64,000 nucleotides of DNA from Nocardia abscessus NBRC 100374 (GCF_000308455.1 NZ_BAFP01000092.1:62001-126000), one strand, 5' to 3'; positions 37,493-45,665 are shown, counted from the first letter of the stretch. The notes: a model not told the origin generated them from the letters alone. Made by a program: numbers and translations.

Positions 37493-38008
37493 ATGAACGC
37501 GCACAACACCACCCAGCAGCGCAGCGGTTCCCGTCTGCCCAACCCCCAGCAGCTCGTCCCCGCACTCGGCGAGGTCGGCGCGGCGCTGTTCAAGGCCACC
37601 GGCAACGGCGCGATCCCCCCGACCACGATCAGCCTGGTCCAACTGCGCGCCGGCCAGATCGTCGGCAGCGCCTACCTGGCCATCCTGCACGCGGGCAACC
37701 TGCGCACCGCCGGTGAATCCGAAGATCGCATCGCCGCGGTCGCGACCTGGCGCGACGCTCCGCACTTCACCGAGCCCGAACGGGCCGCACTCGCCCTGGT
37801 CGAGGCTGTTGTCCTGCAACCGGCATCGCACGGTGAACGGGTACCCGAGGAGCTCTACGCCCAGGTGGCCGAACACTACGACGACACCGCCCTGGCCACC
37901 CTGGCGATGGTCATCGGCCAGGTGAACTTCTTCGTTCCGCTGGCCCTCATCGGCAAACCGCTGCCCGGCCGCCCGCCGGCCGAACAGTGGACGCCTGTGA
38001 TGGCCTGA
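37493..38008 (+). CDS. Carboxymuconolactone decarboxylase/AhpD-like protein lacking the redox cysteines
   Basis: 171 residues. The helix that normally reads LRASQINGCAxCxxxH is LRAGQIVGSAYLAILHAGNLR here: the frame, the Gly and the His are kept, but both Cys of the CxxC pair are replaced (Ser and Leu). RIAAVATWRDAPHFTEPERAAL follows as in the family. With no thiols it cannot act as an AhpD peroxidase/disulfide protein; a hydrolytic, ligand-binding or decarboxylase-like role is possible. ATG 37493 with AAGGA upstream. Such genes are classic ECF41 targets. Confidence 0.8.
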   Translation: MNAHNTTQQRSGSRLPNPQQLVPALGEVGAALFKATGNGAIPPTTISLVQLRAGQIVGSAYLAILHAGNLRTAGESEDRIAAVATWRDAPHFTEPERAALALVEAVVLQPASHGERVPEELYAQVAEHYDDTALATLAMVIGQVNFFVPLALIGKPLPGRPPAEQWTPVMA

Positions 38009-38013
38009 GATGA

Positions 38014-38397
38014 TCACCCATGCTCTATTGATTTACCCGACGCTTCAGTCGATTCGCGGAAAGCAGCGATCGAGGCGCCGTTCGATCGAGCCCACGTCGT
38101 CAGGGCTTCGATCGGCTCCCGCAGCGTGTCCCCGAGCTCGGTCAAGCTGTACTCGACGCGTGGCGGCGCTTCCGTGTACACCCGCCGCTCTACGAGGCCG
38201 TGCTCTTGAAGTCGGCGCAACGTCTGGGTCAGCACCTTGCGCGAGACACCACCGATCAGTTCGACGAGCTCGCCGTGCCGCTGCGGACCTTCGCTCAACG
38301 CAAACAGTGTCACCACAGCCCATTTGCCGGCGATGATCTCGATGGCCGACCTGGCGGGGCAGTCGGCGAGGAAGACGGTTCCAGGGTGGAGACTCAT
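38014..38397 (-). CDS. HxlR-family transcriptional regulator
   Basis: 127 residues. CPARSAIEIIAGKWAVVTLFALSEGPQRHGELVELIGGVSRKVLTQTLRRLQEHGLVERRVY is the standard HxlR winged helix, with the N-terminal Cys13 at the redox-sensing position of several family members. It likely represses the divergent DoxX-like gene (start 92 bases away) through the GGTACC pair between them. Confidence 0.88.
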   Translation of the reverse strand: MSLHPGTVFLADCPARSAIEIIAGKWAVVTLFALSEGPQRHGELVELIGGVSRKVLTQTLRRLQEHGLVERRVYTEAPPRVEYSLTELGDTLREPIEALTTWARSNGASIAAFRESTEASGKSIEHG

Positions 38398-38406
38398 GGC
38401 CCGAAG

Positions 38407-38422
38407 GGTACCTTTTGGTACC
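38407..38422. promoter_or_regulatory. Candidate HxlR operator
   Basis: GGTACC-TTTT-GGTACC: two identical 6-bp palindromes four bases apart, making one 16-bp near-symmetric site 10 bases upstream of the HxlR start. HxlR-type regulators bind paired palindromic GTAC-like sites next to their own genes, so this fits. Confidence 0.55.
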
Positions 38423-38488
38423 TAACGGCTCCCTAGCGTCGACGGCATGCAGTGCACCGCGCTGCCCGTCATCTAGTGGAGGCTCGCA

Positions 38489-38839
38489 ATGTTCATCACC
38501 TACGTCGTCGTCGCCGTGGTCATGTCGGTCGTGCTCGTGGTCTCGGCCGGTGCAAAGTTCACACGGCCACGACGGATGGTCGAGCAGATGTCGACTCTCG
38601 ACTTGTCGTTCACCGTGCTGCCGTTCTTGGGCGTCGCTCAAATCGCCGGAGCGGGTGGGCTCATCATCGGAGTTCGGTGGGCACCGTTGGGTGTCGCTGC
38701 TGCCATATGCATGACGCTCTACTTCATCGGCGCGGTTGCCGCGCACGTGCGCGTCGGCGACATCAAGGGCGCTCCCCCCGCCGCAGCCCTTGCGATCGTG
38801 TCCGCTGTTCTCATCGGATTGCGCGTCGGCGCCCTTTGA
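38489..38839 (+). CDS. DoxX-like membrane protein
   Basis: 116 residues, four hydrophobic helices (MFITYVVVAVVMSVVLVVSAGAKF, FTVLPFLGVAQIAGAGGLI, LGVAAAICMTLYFIGAVAAHV, AAALAIVSAVLIGL) with the FLGVAQIAGAGGLI signature of DoxX proteins. ATG 38489. Likely controlled by the divergent HxlR regulator. The 209 bases that follow (38840-39048) hold a 15-bp tandem repeat at 38979-39008 and no supported gene. Confidence 0.75.
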   Translation: MFITYVVVAVVMSVVLVVSAGAKFTRPRRMVEQMSTLDLSFTVLPFLGVAQIAGAGGLIIGVRWAPLGVAAAICMTLYFIGAVAAHVRVGDIKGAPPAAALAIVSAVLIGLRVGAL

Positions 38840-39048
38840 CCACCCGATGAGCCGCAGCCACCGTCCCCGAATCCTTCGACTGGCACATGGCCCGCGCACA
38901 CCAGGGACCACCAGCACTTTCAGGAGGTTCGGTCACAGCGACTACCACCAAGGCTCACCCTGGCTGCTGTTCACACCACTGGTCGCCGCGGGACTGGTCG
39001 CCGCGGGACTGGTCGTCCGTGGCGCGATGTCGGTGCCGCGGACCGCTA

Positions 39049-39864
39049 TCACACAGCGCCTGACCCGCTGATCTGGGGCCGGACCGAGGTGGCGGTCTCG
39101 GCGGGGCCGGGCCCGGCGATGAGGCCGAGCTCCTGCGCCGCCCGCAGGGCCGCGATGCGGTCGTGCACGCCGAGCTTGCGGTAGAGGTTCTCCGTGTGTT
39201 TGGTCGCGGTCGCCGGTGCGATACCGAGCCGGGTCCCGATGGCGCGGGCCGTCAAGCCCTCGCACAGCAGTCCGAGTACCGCCAGTTCACGCGGGGTAAG
39301 CCGGTAGTCGGTGGGATCACCGGGCCCGCGACGCGTGAACGCCGCCTTCTCGTGGGCCTCCACCGCATCCAGCAGTGAGCGGGCGAGCGCGGCGTATTCG
39401 AGGTCCCGATCGCTGAACCCGTGGCCGCCGCGGCTCATGATCACACCGCGGATCTGCCCCGGCCCTGCGGCCAAGGGCAGCGCCAGCTGCCGGTCGATGC
39501 CGATGGCGTCCTTGCCCGCGCGATACGCCTCGCCCTTCCACCAGCGATCGTCGGCGACCTCGTCCATGGTCAGCGGCGTCGTGTCCCGGGTACGGGCGTA
39601 GTGCCGGAGCAAGGGATGAGATCGCATGTGCGCGTGGATGAGTGCGTCCAGCGGTGCCTCGTGCAACCAGTCCGGGGAGCCGGTGAGGGCGTGGCCGGTG
39701 CCTGCGTCCCAGTCGAGGTCGATCAGCACTGCGAGATCGCACGGCAGGTCGGCGGTCAGCCGCTCCATCAGCAGCGGCCATACCCGCACCGGATTGCGTT
39801 CGGTGACGATCGCCAGGGCGAGGTCGTGAATTTTCTTGGCGCTCGAGTCGGGTACCGGCGTCAT
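39049..39864 (-). CDS. LuxR-family regulator with GAF-like sensor domain
   Basis: 271 residues. The C-terminal GerE/LuxR helix-turn-helix is clear (YRLTPRELAVLGLLCEGLTARAIGTRLGIAPATATKHTENLYRKLGVHDRIAAL, about 188-240). Residues 10-180 look like a GAF/autoinducer-binding-type sensor (RVWPLLMERLTADLPCDLAVLIDL; IRGVIMSRGGHGFSDRDLEYA). Ligand unknown; no target is evident next to it. It is convergent with the DoxX-like gene and divergent from the secreted protein at 40057. Confidence 0.8.
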   Translation of the reverse strand: MTPVPDSSAKKIHDLALAIVTERNPVRVWPLLMERLTADLPCDLAVLIDLDWDAGTGHALTGSPDWLHEAPLDALIHAHMRSHPLLRHYARTRDTTPLTMDEVADDRWWKGEAYRAGKDAIGIDRQLALPLAAGPGQIRGVIMSRGGHGFSDRDLEYAALARSLLDAVEAHEKAAFTRRGPGDPTDYRLTPRELAVLGLLCEGLTARAIGTRLGIAPATATKHTENLYRKLGVHDRIAALRAAQELGLIAGPGPAETATSVRPQISGSGAV

Positions 39865-40056
39865 CCCAGTATTGTGCGGCAGCGCATTCCGCGGCCGGGG
39901 CCGAAATGACGAGCGCTATACGAAGTTGTTCGTATGGTCCGCCTACCGGGCCGGATTTTACGGTCGTCTTGCACGAAACCATCTGGCCGTAAGCCGATTC
40001 CATCGAATCGAAGCTCGGCAGCAACGAGGTCGTGGAGACCGGAAGAGGGGAACGAC

Positions 40057-40701
40057 ATGCGACGCACGACAACGATGGCCAGGCTGGTCCCGGCCTGGGC
40101 TGCGCTCGTCTCGACGGAGACGAGGACGGCACCGGCGCGGGTGAACGCCGAGGTGGTCGGGGACCGGGGACGTGCCGAAAGGAAGAGATCAAAGCGCAGC
40201 CGACGGCACACAACACGATGGGCCACCCTGGTCGTCGCCGCGACCGCAGCGCTCGGTCTGACAACGACTCCCGCCCATGCCGGGGAGATCCCAGACTCCT
40301 GGTGGCCGAACACGGTGCGGTTCTGGGAGACCACCGGCTTCAGCAACGACGGCGTCGAACTCGGCCCCGGAGCCTACGACCTGCGCACCGTCACCAGGGA
40401 TTGCGTGATCTTCTGCTGGCACGACTGGAACAACGTACCGTCCTCCCTGCACGTCGCGCCGCACACCTGGCTGACCGTGTGGGAGCACGAGGACGGGCAA
40501 GGCGCCTGCGTCAGCTTCTGGGGCGGTGAGCCCTTCGAGCCCGGCGGGAAAACACCGGGCCGCCCGTGGGACAACCTCGGCGACATCGCCGCCGGCCCCT
40601 CCTCGGGCAACTGGGCGAAACGAATCAGCTACGTGACGGTGACTGCGGTGTCCGGGTACCAGGAACGCCCGATGACGGCCTGCCCGGAGGCCGTCTGGTG
40701 A
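40057..40701 (+). CDS. Secreted Cys-containing small protein
   Basis: 214 residues. A hydrophobic segment (RWATLVVAATAALGLTTTPAHA) with an AHA/GE cleavage site predicts Sec export, but it begins only near residue 54, after a basic stretch (RKRSKRSRRH), so either the n-region is unusually long or a GTG inside (for example the NAEVV region) is the true start. ATG 40057 has a GAAGAGGGG site. The mature part, about 140 residues, has four Cys and a VWEHEDGQGACVSFWGG segment resembling beta/gamma-crystallin or I36-type inhibitor folds. Function not recognised. Confidence 0.6.
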   Translation: MRRTTTMARLVPAWAALVSTETRTAPARVNAEVVGDRGRAERKRSKRSRRHTTRWATLVVAATAALGLTTTPAHAGEIPDSWWPNTVRFWETTGFSNDGVELGPGAYDLRTVTRDCVIFCWHDWNNVPSSLHVAPHTWLTVWEHEDGQGACVSFWGGEPFEPGGKTPGRPWDNLGDIAAGPSSGNWAKRISYVTVTAVSGYQERPMTACPEAVW

Positions 40702-40901
40702 TCACGCGGCTCGATTCCCGACGGTAGCGGTGATCGACGACATGCCTGGTCGACCTCCACGTCGTCCGGCGCAGGCGGCTGCGGTGACGGTGCAGGTCCG
40801 CCCCCTACAAGTGGGGGCACCCAAGGTGGTAACCGGGGGTGAGGCGGGGGCGATGAGCCAGGTGGAGTTCGTCGAGAGCGGAGGCCGGCGTGGGTCGAGG
40901 T

Positions 40902-42222
40902 ATGAGAAGCATTGTGGTGGCTGCCATTACGGTGGCCGCGTCGATGCTGGGGGGTCGGTGCACCGGTAATGGCGCAGGCCGGGCCGGACGAGCTGAGGCA
41001 TTGCGCGGTCAGCAGTGGACGGGTACCGGAAACGGCGACGCCGGAGGAGGTCGGGCTCGATTCGGCGGCGTTGCGCCAGGCGGTGGCGCTCGCGGCGGAT
41101 TCGACGCGCACGACGCTGCAGATCTTCCGGAACAATTGCCTGATCGCGACCGGCCCGAACAACGCACGGGCCGCCGGTGTGCCGTGGAATCTATGGAGCA
41201 GTACCAAGAGTGTGGTTTCGATGGTGGCCGGGATCGCGGTGGACGAGCAGCGGCTGCGGCTCGACGACCCGATCGGCGCCTATCTGCCGCCCGAGCTCGG
41301 TGATGCCGGACATCGCGCGATCACGGTGCGGAATCTGCTCATCGAATCCAGCGGCATGCAGGTGGCGGTGGCCTCCGAGGGCATCACCGGGCTGGCGCAG
41401 ATCGATCCGAATGTGGTCGCGCAGGCGTTGGCGATGCCGATCGATCAACAGCAGGGCACCGAGTGGCGCTACAGTCAGCGCGCTGTCGATCTGCTCGTGT
41501 ACGTCATCCAACGTGCGGTCGGCGAGGACTTCCAGGCGTACGCGCAGCGAAAGCTGTTCGATCCGTTGGGTATTCCGCCGACCGACTACTTCTGGGGGCG
41601 TGACCGCAGCGGAAACACCTACGGCTACGCGCATCTGCTGCTGCCACCGGACGATTTCGCCAAGCTCGGCCTCCTGCTCACCAACCGCGGCCAGTGGGGC
41701 GGTCATCGAATCATTTCGGCGGATTATCTCGCGCAGGCCGGCCGGCCCACCCCGACGAACCCGTGCTACGGCTTCCTGTTCGTCGTGAACGGGCCGGACT
41801 GCGCCAACTACTTTCCTGGTCTGCCGCCGGATGCGCTGCAGATGTCGGGAATGATGCGCCAGGACAACTTCGTCGTGCCGAGCCTTGGCTTGATGGTCAG
41901 TTGGACCGGCGTCACGGTTCCGGGGAGCGCGTTGAGCTTCCCACACGATGTCCTGCGTGCGGTCGGCGCCGCCTTCCGGGAACCCCGCATACCCGCCGCG
42001 GCACCCTATGAACAGCAATCGGATATCCAACTGTCCGATCCGATGATCTCGAACCCAGACGCGACCCTCGCCGCACTCGGTATCGGCCCGATGGCCTACC
42101 CGGGCTGCAACCCGCTGTCCTGCCTGGGCAAGCCCATGTCCGCACCGTTCGCGAATTGGCCACCGGGCTGCTTCGTCCTCGGCTGCGTCGGCCCACACCC
42201 GGCGACCCCTGGAATTCGATAG
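40902..42222 (+). CDS. Secreted serine hydrolase (beta-lactamase fold) with apparent frameshift in its signal peptide
   Basis: The body reads from about 40964: SxxK is SSTK (NLWSSTKSVV), the Tyr motif is WRYSQRAVDLLV, and Pro/Cys-rich C-terminal residues follow. The first half of a good signal peptide starts at ATG 40902 (MRSIVVAAITVAASMLG) in another frame; a run of six G (40949-40954) separates it. With five G the frames join as ...MLGVGAPVMAQAGPDEL, a complete signal with an AQA cleavage site. So the gene is either frameshifted, phase-variable or mis-sequenced. As it stands, only a cytosolic form from an internal start could be made. Confidence 0.65.
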
Positions 42223-42287
42223 CGGCACAAAGTGCTCTACCTCATGTAGGGCCCATGACATGTCCGGGTGCCGGTGTGCGGCGCTGT

Positions 42288-43853
42288 CTATCGCGTCGGC
42301 GCGGCCGGGTCGGAAGACGCGGTTCGGCCGTCGCCGAACACCTCGTTGACCAGACGTTGCGTCGCCTGCTGGAACGGCACCGCCAGTGAGAGCGCGGCAT
42401 CGTCCACGTAGTTCAGCGCGGCGGTCATGGTCTTGCTGCCGTCGGGGGTGCTGAACATCATCGCCGCGTGGCCCGCGGCGCCGCCGTTGTGCGTGATCAC
42501 GGTGCCACCCAGGCCCGTGTCCTGTACGAAGACCCCCAGGCCGTAACCCATGTTCGGGATGGGCGTCGGGTGCGGGGTGCACATCTGGTCGAGCAGCTCC
42601 GCCGGCAGGAGCTTGCCGCTCATCAGCGCGGAGATGAATACGTGCAGGTCGCGGGTGGTCGAGATCATGTCGCCGCCGCTGGAGATCCAGGAGGGGTTGT
42701 GGCGGGTGACATCGACCGTCTTCTGCTCGCCATCGTCCTCGTACCGGTAGTAGGCGTGCGCGTGTGGCTCGGCGATCTCGGTTTGGGTGGTCGGTGCCAC
42801 GGTGCCCGACAGTCCGAGCGGTCCCAGGATCAGCCGCTGCATTTCCTCGGCGACCGAGCGGCCGGTGACCTTCTCGATCAGCAGCCGGGCCAGCACGGAG
42901 TTGGTGTTGGAGTAGCTCCAGTCCGTGCCGGGCTCGAACCGCGCCGGCTTGGACAACGCCAGCTGCACCAGCTCCTCCGGCCGGTAGCTGTGGAATCGGT
43001 TGTCCACCCACTGTTTGCCCGCAGTGGTGGCGGGGATGCCCGGCACCACAGTTCCGTCGGGGTAGTACTCGCCGGTGAAGTTGAACACCCCGCTGGTGTG
43101 CTGCAACAGCATTCGCACTGTGATCCGCTCATCGAGCTCGAACTCGGGCAGGTAGTCGGCCACCGGGGCGTCCAGGGCGATCCTGCCCTCGGCCACCAGT
43201 TGCAGCACCAGGGTCGCGGTGAAGGTCTTGGTATTGCTGCCGATGCGGACGTGCCCGTCGATCGGCGGCTCCGCGGTCTCGCCCAGCTTGCTCACCCCGG
43301 CGCTGCCGACCCACTCACCTCGCTCATCGTGCACGCGCAACGTGATTCCGGTGGTACCGGAATCAACGGTATCGTCGAGGGCCTGCTGCAGGCGCGGGAA
43401 ATCCAGTGCGGAAACACCTTTCGGTTCCACCATGCTGTCCGCGGTGACCGCCCCGGGGGCGTCGAGAGCGACAGTGATCTTGCGGGCCATCGCGGTGGTG
43501 GCCGGGCTGGGAGCATCCTTTCCTGCCTGGCCGGCCGCGTCGATGGCGATCAGCACAGTGGTGCGGAAGTTGTCGGCCTCGACCGGATCCTGTGCGGTGA
43601 GCAGGGTCATCGCTGCGGTCAGGGCCGGCAGCACCTGGTCGGCGAGTTCGGCGACGGTCTTCCCGTTCAGTTCGATGTCGGCGGACTTCGCCGCGAGCAC
43701 GTGCCCGACCGGACCGGTCGCCGATGTCAGGGCGATAGCGGCATTCGTGGCAGCCCGGTGGGGCGTGCCGGTGGCGGCCATCAGCGACACCGCACCGTAT
43801 GCGGCAGTACGCAGGGTGTTCTTGTCCCGGTCGGTCAGGGTGAGGGTGGACAC
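42288..43853 (-). CDS. Fusion of an all-helical domain with a beta-lactamase-fold serine hydrolase
   Basis: 521 residues. Residues 1-130 (TLTDRDKNTLRTAAYGAVSLMAA ... KSADIELNGKTVAELADQVLPALTAAM ... ARKITVALDA) match what I remember as a stand-alone actinobacterial protein of about 125 residues of unknown function. From about 150 on there is a class C-type serine hydrolase with SNTK (Ser206, Lys209), YSNTN (Tyr314, Asn316) and HNGG in place of KTG. No signal peptide. GTG 43853 follows a GAAAGAG site. Convergent with the 40902 hydrolase. Confidence 0.78.
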   Translation of the reverse strand: MSTLTLTDRDKNTLRTAAYGAVSLMAATGTPHRAATNAAIALTSATGPVGHVLAAKSADIELNGKTVAELADQVLPALTAAMTLLTAQDPVEADNFRTTVLIAIDAAGQAGKDAPSPATTAMARKITVALDAPGAVTADSMVEPKGVSALDFPRLQQALDDTVDSGTTGITLRVHDERGEWVGSAGVSKLGETAEPPIDGHVRIGSNTKTFTATLVLQLVAEGRIALDAPVADYLPEFELDERITVRMLLQHTSGVFNFTGEYYPDGTVVPGIPATTAGKQWVDNRFHSYRPEELVQLALSKPARFEPGTDWSYSNTNSVLARLLIEKVTGRSVAEEMQRLILGPLGLSGTVAPTTQTEIAEPHAHAYYRYEDDGEQKTVDVTRHNPSWISSGGDMISTTRDLHVFISALMSGKLLPAELLDQMCTPHPTPIPNMGYGLGVFVQDTGLGGTVITHNGGAAGHAAMMFSTPDGSKTMTAALNYVDDAALSLAVPFQQATQRLVNEVFGDGRTASSDPAAPTR

Positions 43854-44120
43854 GATGGTGTCTCTTTCGAATCCGTAGTGAGGCAATCCGATCGAACGGA
43901 CCGTTGTGCTGTTGACACCGAGACTGTCGCCGACCCGGCTGACATCGGCCTGACGTCGGCCTGACACCCACTGACAGCGCTCGACCTGGTCGCACCAGGC
44001 AACCCTCGCCATCTCATTGCCGACCGAATCCACGAGCAGCCGTGAACCGACCCGCCTGCGCACTACTGGTCAGTCGTCACGAACATCACGTAATCGGCCA
44101 TGACTCATTGCTCCGCGCCT

Positions 44121-44450
44121 TCATCGAGCATCACGGGTGGGCCCCAGCGGCGGGGCCGAGCTGGGGTCGCGCGGCGCCGGCGGTCCGAGCATGATCCGGT
44201 CCAGTTCGGCGCGCAGCTGGCCTACCGTGTGCTGTCCACCCGAGCCCGGGAGTTCGGTGACGATCCGCTGGGCCAGGGCGTGCACGCGCACGTCGGTGTT
44301 CTGCGAACACGACCGCATCAACGCGAACGCTCGCTCGTCGCCGATTCCGTACAGCAACATCACGATGCCTTTGGCCTGCTCGATCACCGCACGGGTGGCC
44401 TCGAACGCGAACCGTTCGACATCCTCCGGCGGCCTGGGCTCGGTATTCAC
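44121..44450 (-). CDS. ANTAR-domain protein
   Basis: 109 residues. Residues 10-65 (ATRAVIEQAKGIVMLLYGIGDERAFALMRSCSQNTDVRVHALAQRIV) are a full ANTAR RNA-binding three-helix domain; there is no receiver or GAF sensor, only a Pro-rich tail. ANTAR proteins bind paired hairpins in mRNA leaders to prevent termination. GTG 44450 chosen, TTG 44456 possible. It lies opposite to the MerR gene whose long leader, 55-430 bases away, is rich in hairpins; a link is possible but unproven. 267 bases without a gene separate it from the fusion hydrolase downstream. Confidence 0.8.
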   Translation of the reverse strand: MNTEPRPPEDVERFAFEATRAVIEQAKGIVMLLYGIGDERAFALMRSCSQNTDVRVHALAQRIVTELPGSGGQHTVGQLRAELDRIMLGPPAPRDPSSAPPLGPTRDAR

Positions 44451-44507
44451 ACCCAACGCCTACCCGTCATCCGCCGTGAAGTAAACACCCTCACTTGAAG
44501 GAAAAAA

Positions 44508-44527
44508 TCTACACCGAGGGATGTAGA
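44508..44527. promoter_or_regulatory. Inverted repeat between ANTAR and MerR genes
   Basis: TCTACA-N8-TGTAGA, a perfect 6-bp inverted repeat in the shared promoter region. It overlaps the -35 region (TAGACA, 44524-44529) of a candidate rightward promoter with TATACA at 44545-44550. It may be the operator for the MerR-type protein or for another regulator. Confidence 0.45.
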
Positions 44528-44556
44528 CATTCTGGGAGACTCGGTATACAGTCGCT

Positions 44557-44881
44557 GTCGTTGGAGATGAGAAGTCTGGTTGGCCGGGCAGGTGAACTGC
44601 CCGGAAGCAAGATTCCATCCCCTCCGGCGGAGAAGAGAACCTGGTGCAGTCGGCCGGGCCGCCGGAGGGGATGACGAAATACCGCAGACAAGATCCGTCG
44701 ATCCGGGAGGTGGTCGCTGAGACAGTTACCTACACCCCGCCGCGCCCGAGAAGTGCGGGCGCGGTGTTCGACGCCGACCCTGCTGGTCGGCGGATTGAAT
44801 TGAAGTCAAACCCCTTCGAAAGTCCCGAGGCCCCGGCGCACAGTGCGCCGGGGCCCGATGGCGTTGACCACGAGAGGTGTT
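44557..44881 (+). ncRNA. Candidate structured leader RNA of the MerR-type gene
   Basis: About 325 bases with no convincing gene and five perfect hairpins in a row: 44584-44591/44597-44604 (8 bp, loop GTGAA), 44616-44630/44659-44673 (15 bp enclosing 28 bases), 44740-44748/44756-44764 (9 bp), 44772-44779/44785-44792 (8 bp), and 44829-44841/44843-44855 (13 bp palindrome, tight loop) ending 26 bases before the GTG. A promoter-like TATACA at 44545 would start transcription just before. I compared it by eye with cobalamin, SAM-IV, TPP, ydaO, ZTP, T-box and RNase P cores and recognised none. Confidence 0.5.
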
Positions 44882-45247
44882 GTGGACCAACAGAATACGA
44901 ACCCCACCAGCGGCCCCAGTGCCGAGGACCGGCTCGATGACGATGACTACCCCGCCTACAGCATGGGCCGGGCCGCGGAAATCCTCGGCGTCACCCCCGC
45001 CTTCCTACGCGGCCTCGACGCCGCCGAGCTATTGACACCACAGCGCTCCGACGGCGGGCACCGCCGCTACTCCCGCTACCAACTGCGCCTGGCCGCACGG
45101 GTCCGCCAACTCGTCGACGACGGCAACACCCTCGAGGCAGCCGCCCGCATCGTCATCCTCGAAGACCAACTCGCCGAAGCTCAACGCCTCAACACCGAAC
45201 TCCAACACACCCTCGACCAGCGCACCGACACCACTCACCCCGAATGA
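44882..45247 (+). CDS. MerR-type small transcription regulator
   Basis: 121 residues. An acidic N-terminus, then a MerR helix-turn-helix (YSMGRAAEILGVTPAFLRGLDAAELLTPQRSDGGHRRYSRYQLRL, 26-70) and a coiled-coil helix (ILEDQLAEAQRLNTELQHTL, 92-112). No effector domain, so it resembles small dimeric MerR proteins common in actinobacteria. GTG 44882 has GAGAGG five bases upstream; an ATG at 44858 in the last hairpin is less likely. Preceded by the long structured leader. Confidence 0.8.
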   Translation: MDQQNTNPTSGPSAEDRLDDDDYPAYSMGRAAEILGVTPAFLRGLDAAELLTPQRSDGGHRRYSRYQLRLAARVRQLVDDGNTLEAAARIVILEDQLAEAQRLNTELQHTLDQRTDTTHPE

Positions 45248-45437
45248 ACCCGGTACCGGTTACCGAGCACCTCCGAGCTGATCGCTGAGCCGCAGCCGCA
45301 AGTATTCCCTGCACAGAGCATGCGCTCGCGCACGCCGGGTATCACGTTCGCAGGGCGAACATCGCACACCGATTGCACCCGATTCCGAGCAGACCGCTGC
45401 GCTACGGCCACGGTCCGGACGATCGAAGGAGAGCGTC

Positions 45438-45665
45438 ATGTCGGCGCGACACCGCACGTATCTCGTCCGTCTCGACCCGCGTCTCCATCACGACAGCGGG
45501 GCTCGGAAGGGTGTTCGAGGGGCGTTCTTCGACTGGCTACAGACCGTCGACGCCGAGGTCGTCGAGCTGTGCGGCGCCGATCGCGTCGTGATCTCCTCAG
45601 CACCGGAAGTAGCCGACTGGATCAGAGACCTCGAGTACGTTCTGGCCGTCGAGCCACACGAATAG
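45438..45665 (+). CDS. Small protein resembling a stand-alone subtilase propeptide (inhibitor I9-like)
   Basis: 75 residues, ATG 45438 after GAAGGAGAG. YLVRLDP at the start, a helical FFDWLQTVDAEVVE, VVISSAPEVADWI and the end LEYVLAVEPHE follow the strand-helix-strand-strand-helix-strand pattern of I9 propeptides, whose last strand typically ends VxxVEPD. A clear paralogue lies at 55352 (shared: the YL-LDP start, EFF/AFF-WL-T-D, V-G-ANRVVI-SAPEVA, and VEP end). Neither is beside a protease, so a free inhibitor or chaperone-like role is a guess. Confidence 0.65.
   Translation: MSARHRTYLVRLDPRLHHDSGARKGVRGAFFDWLQTVDAEVVELCGADRVVISSAPEVADWIRDLEYVLAVEPHE

Noticed and set aside
38840..39048. A small membrane peptide frame ending at 39071 (LVAAGLVAAGLVV).
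   Set aside because: There is no start codon with a ribosome-binding site close by, and the repeat is a 15-bp tandem duplication.
44644..44940. A 99-codon frame in the MerR leader.
   Set aside because: Its ATG at 44671 has a ribosome-binding site too close and inside a 15-bp stem; the frame has no domain and crosses the MerR start. A leader peptide cannot be excluded.
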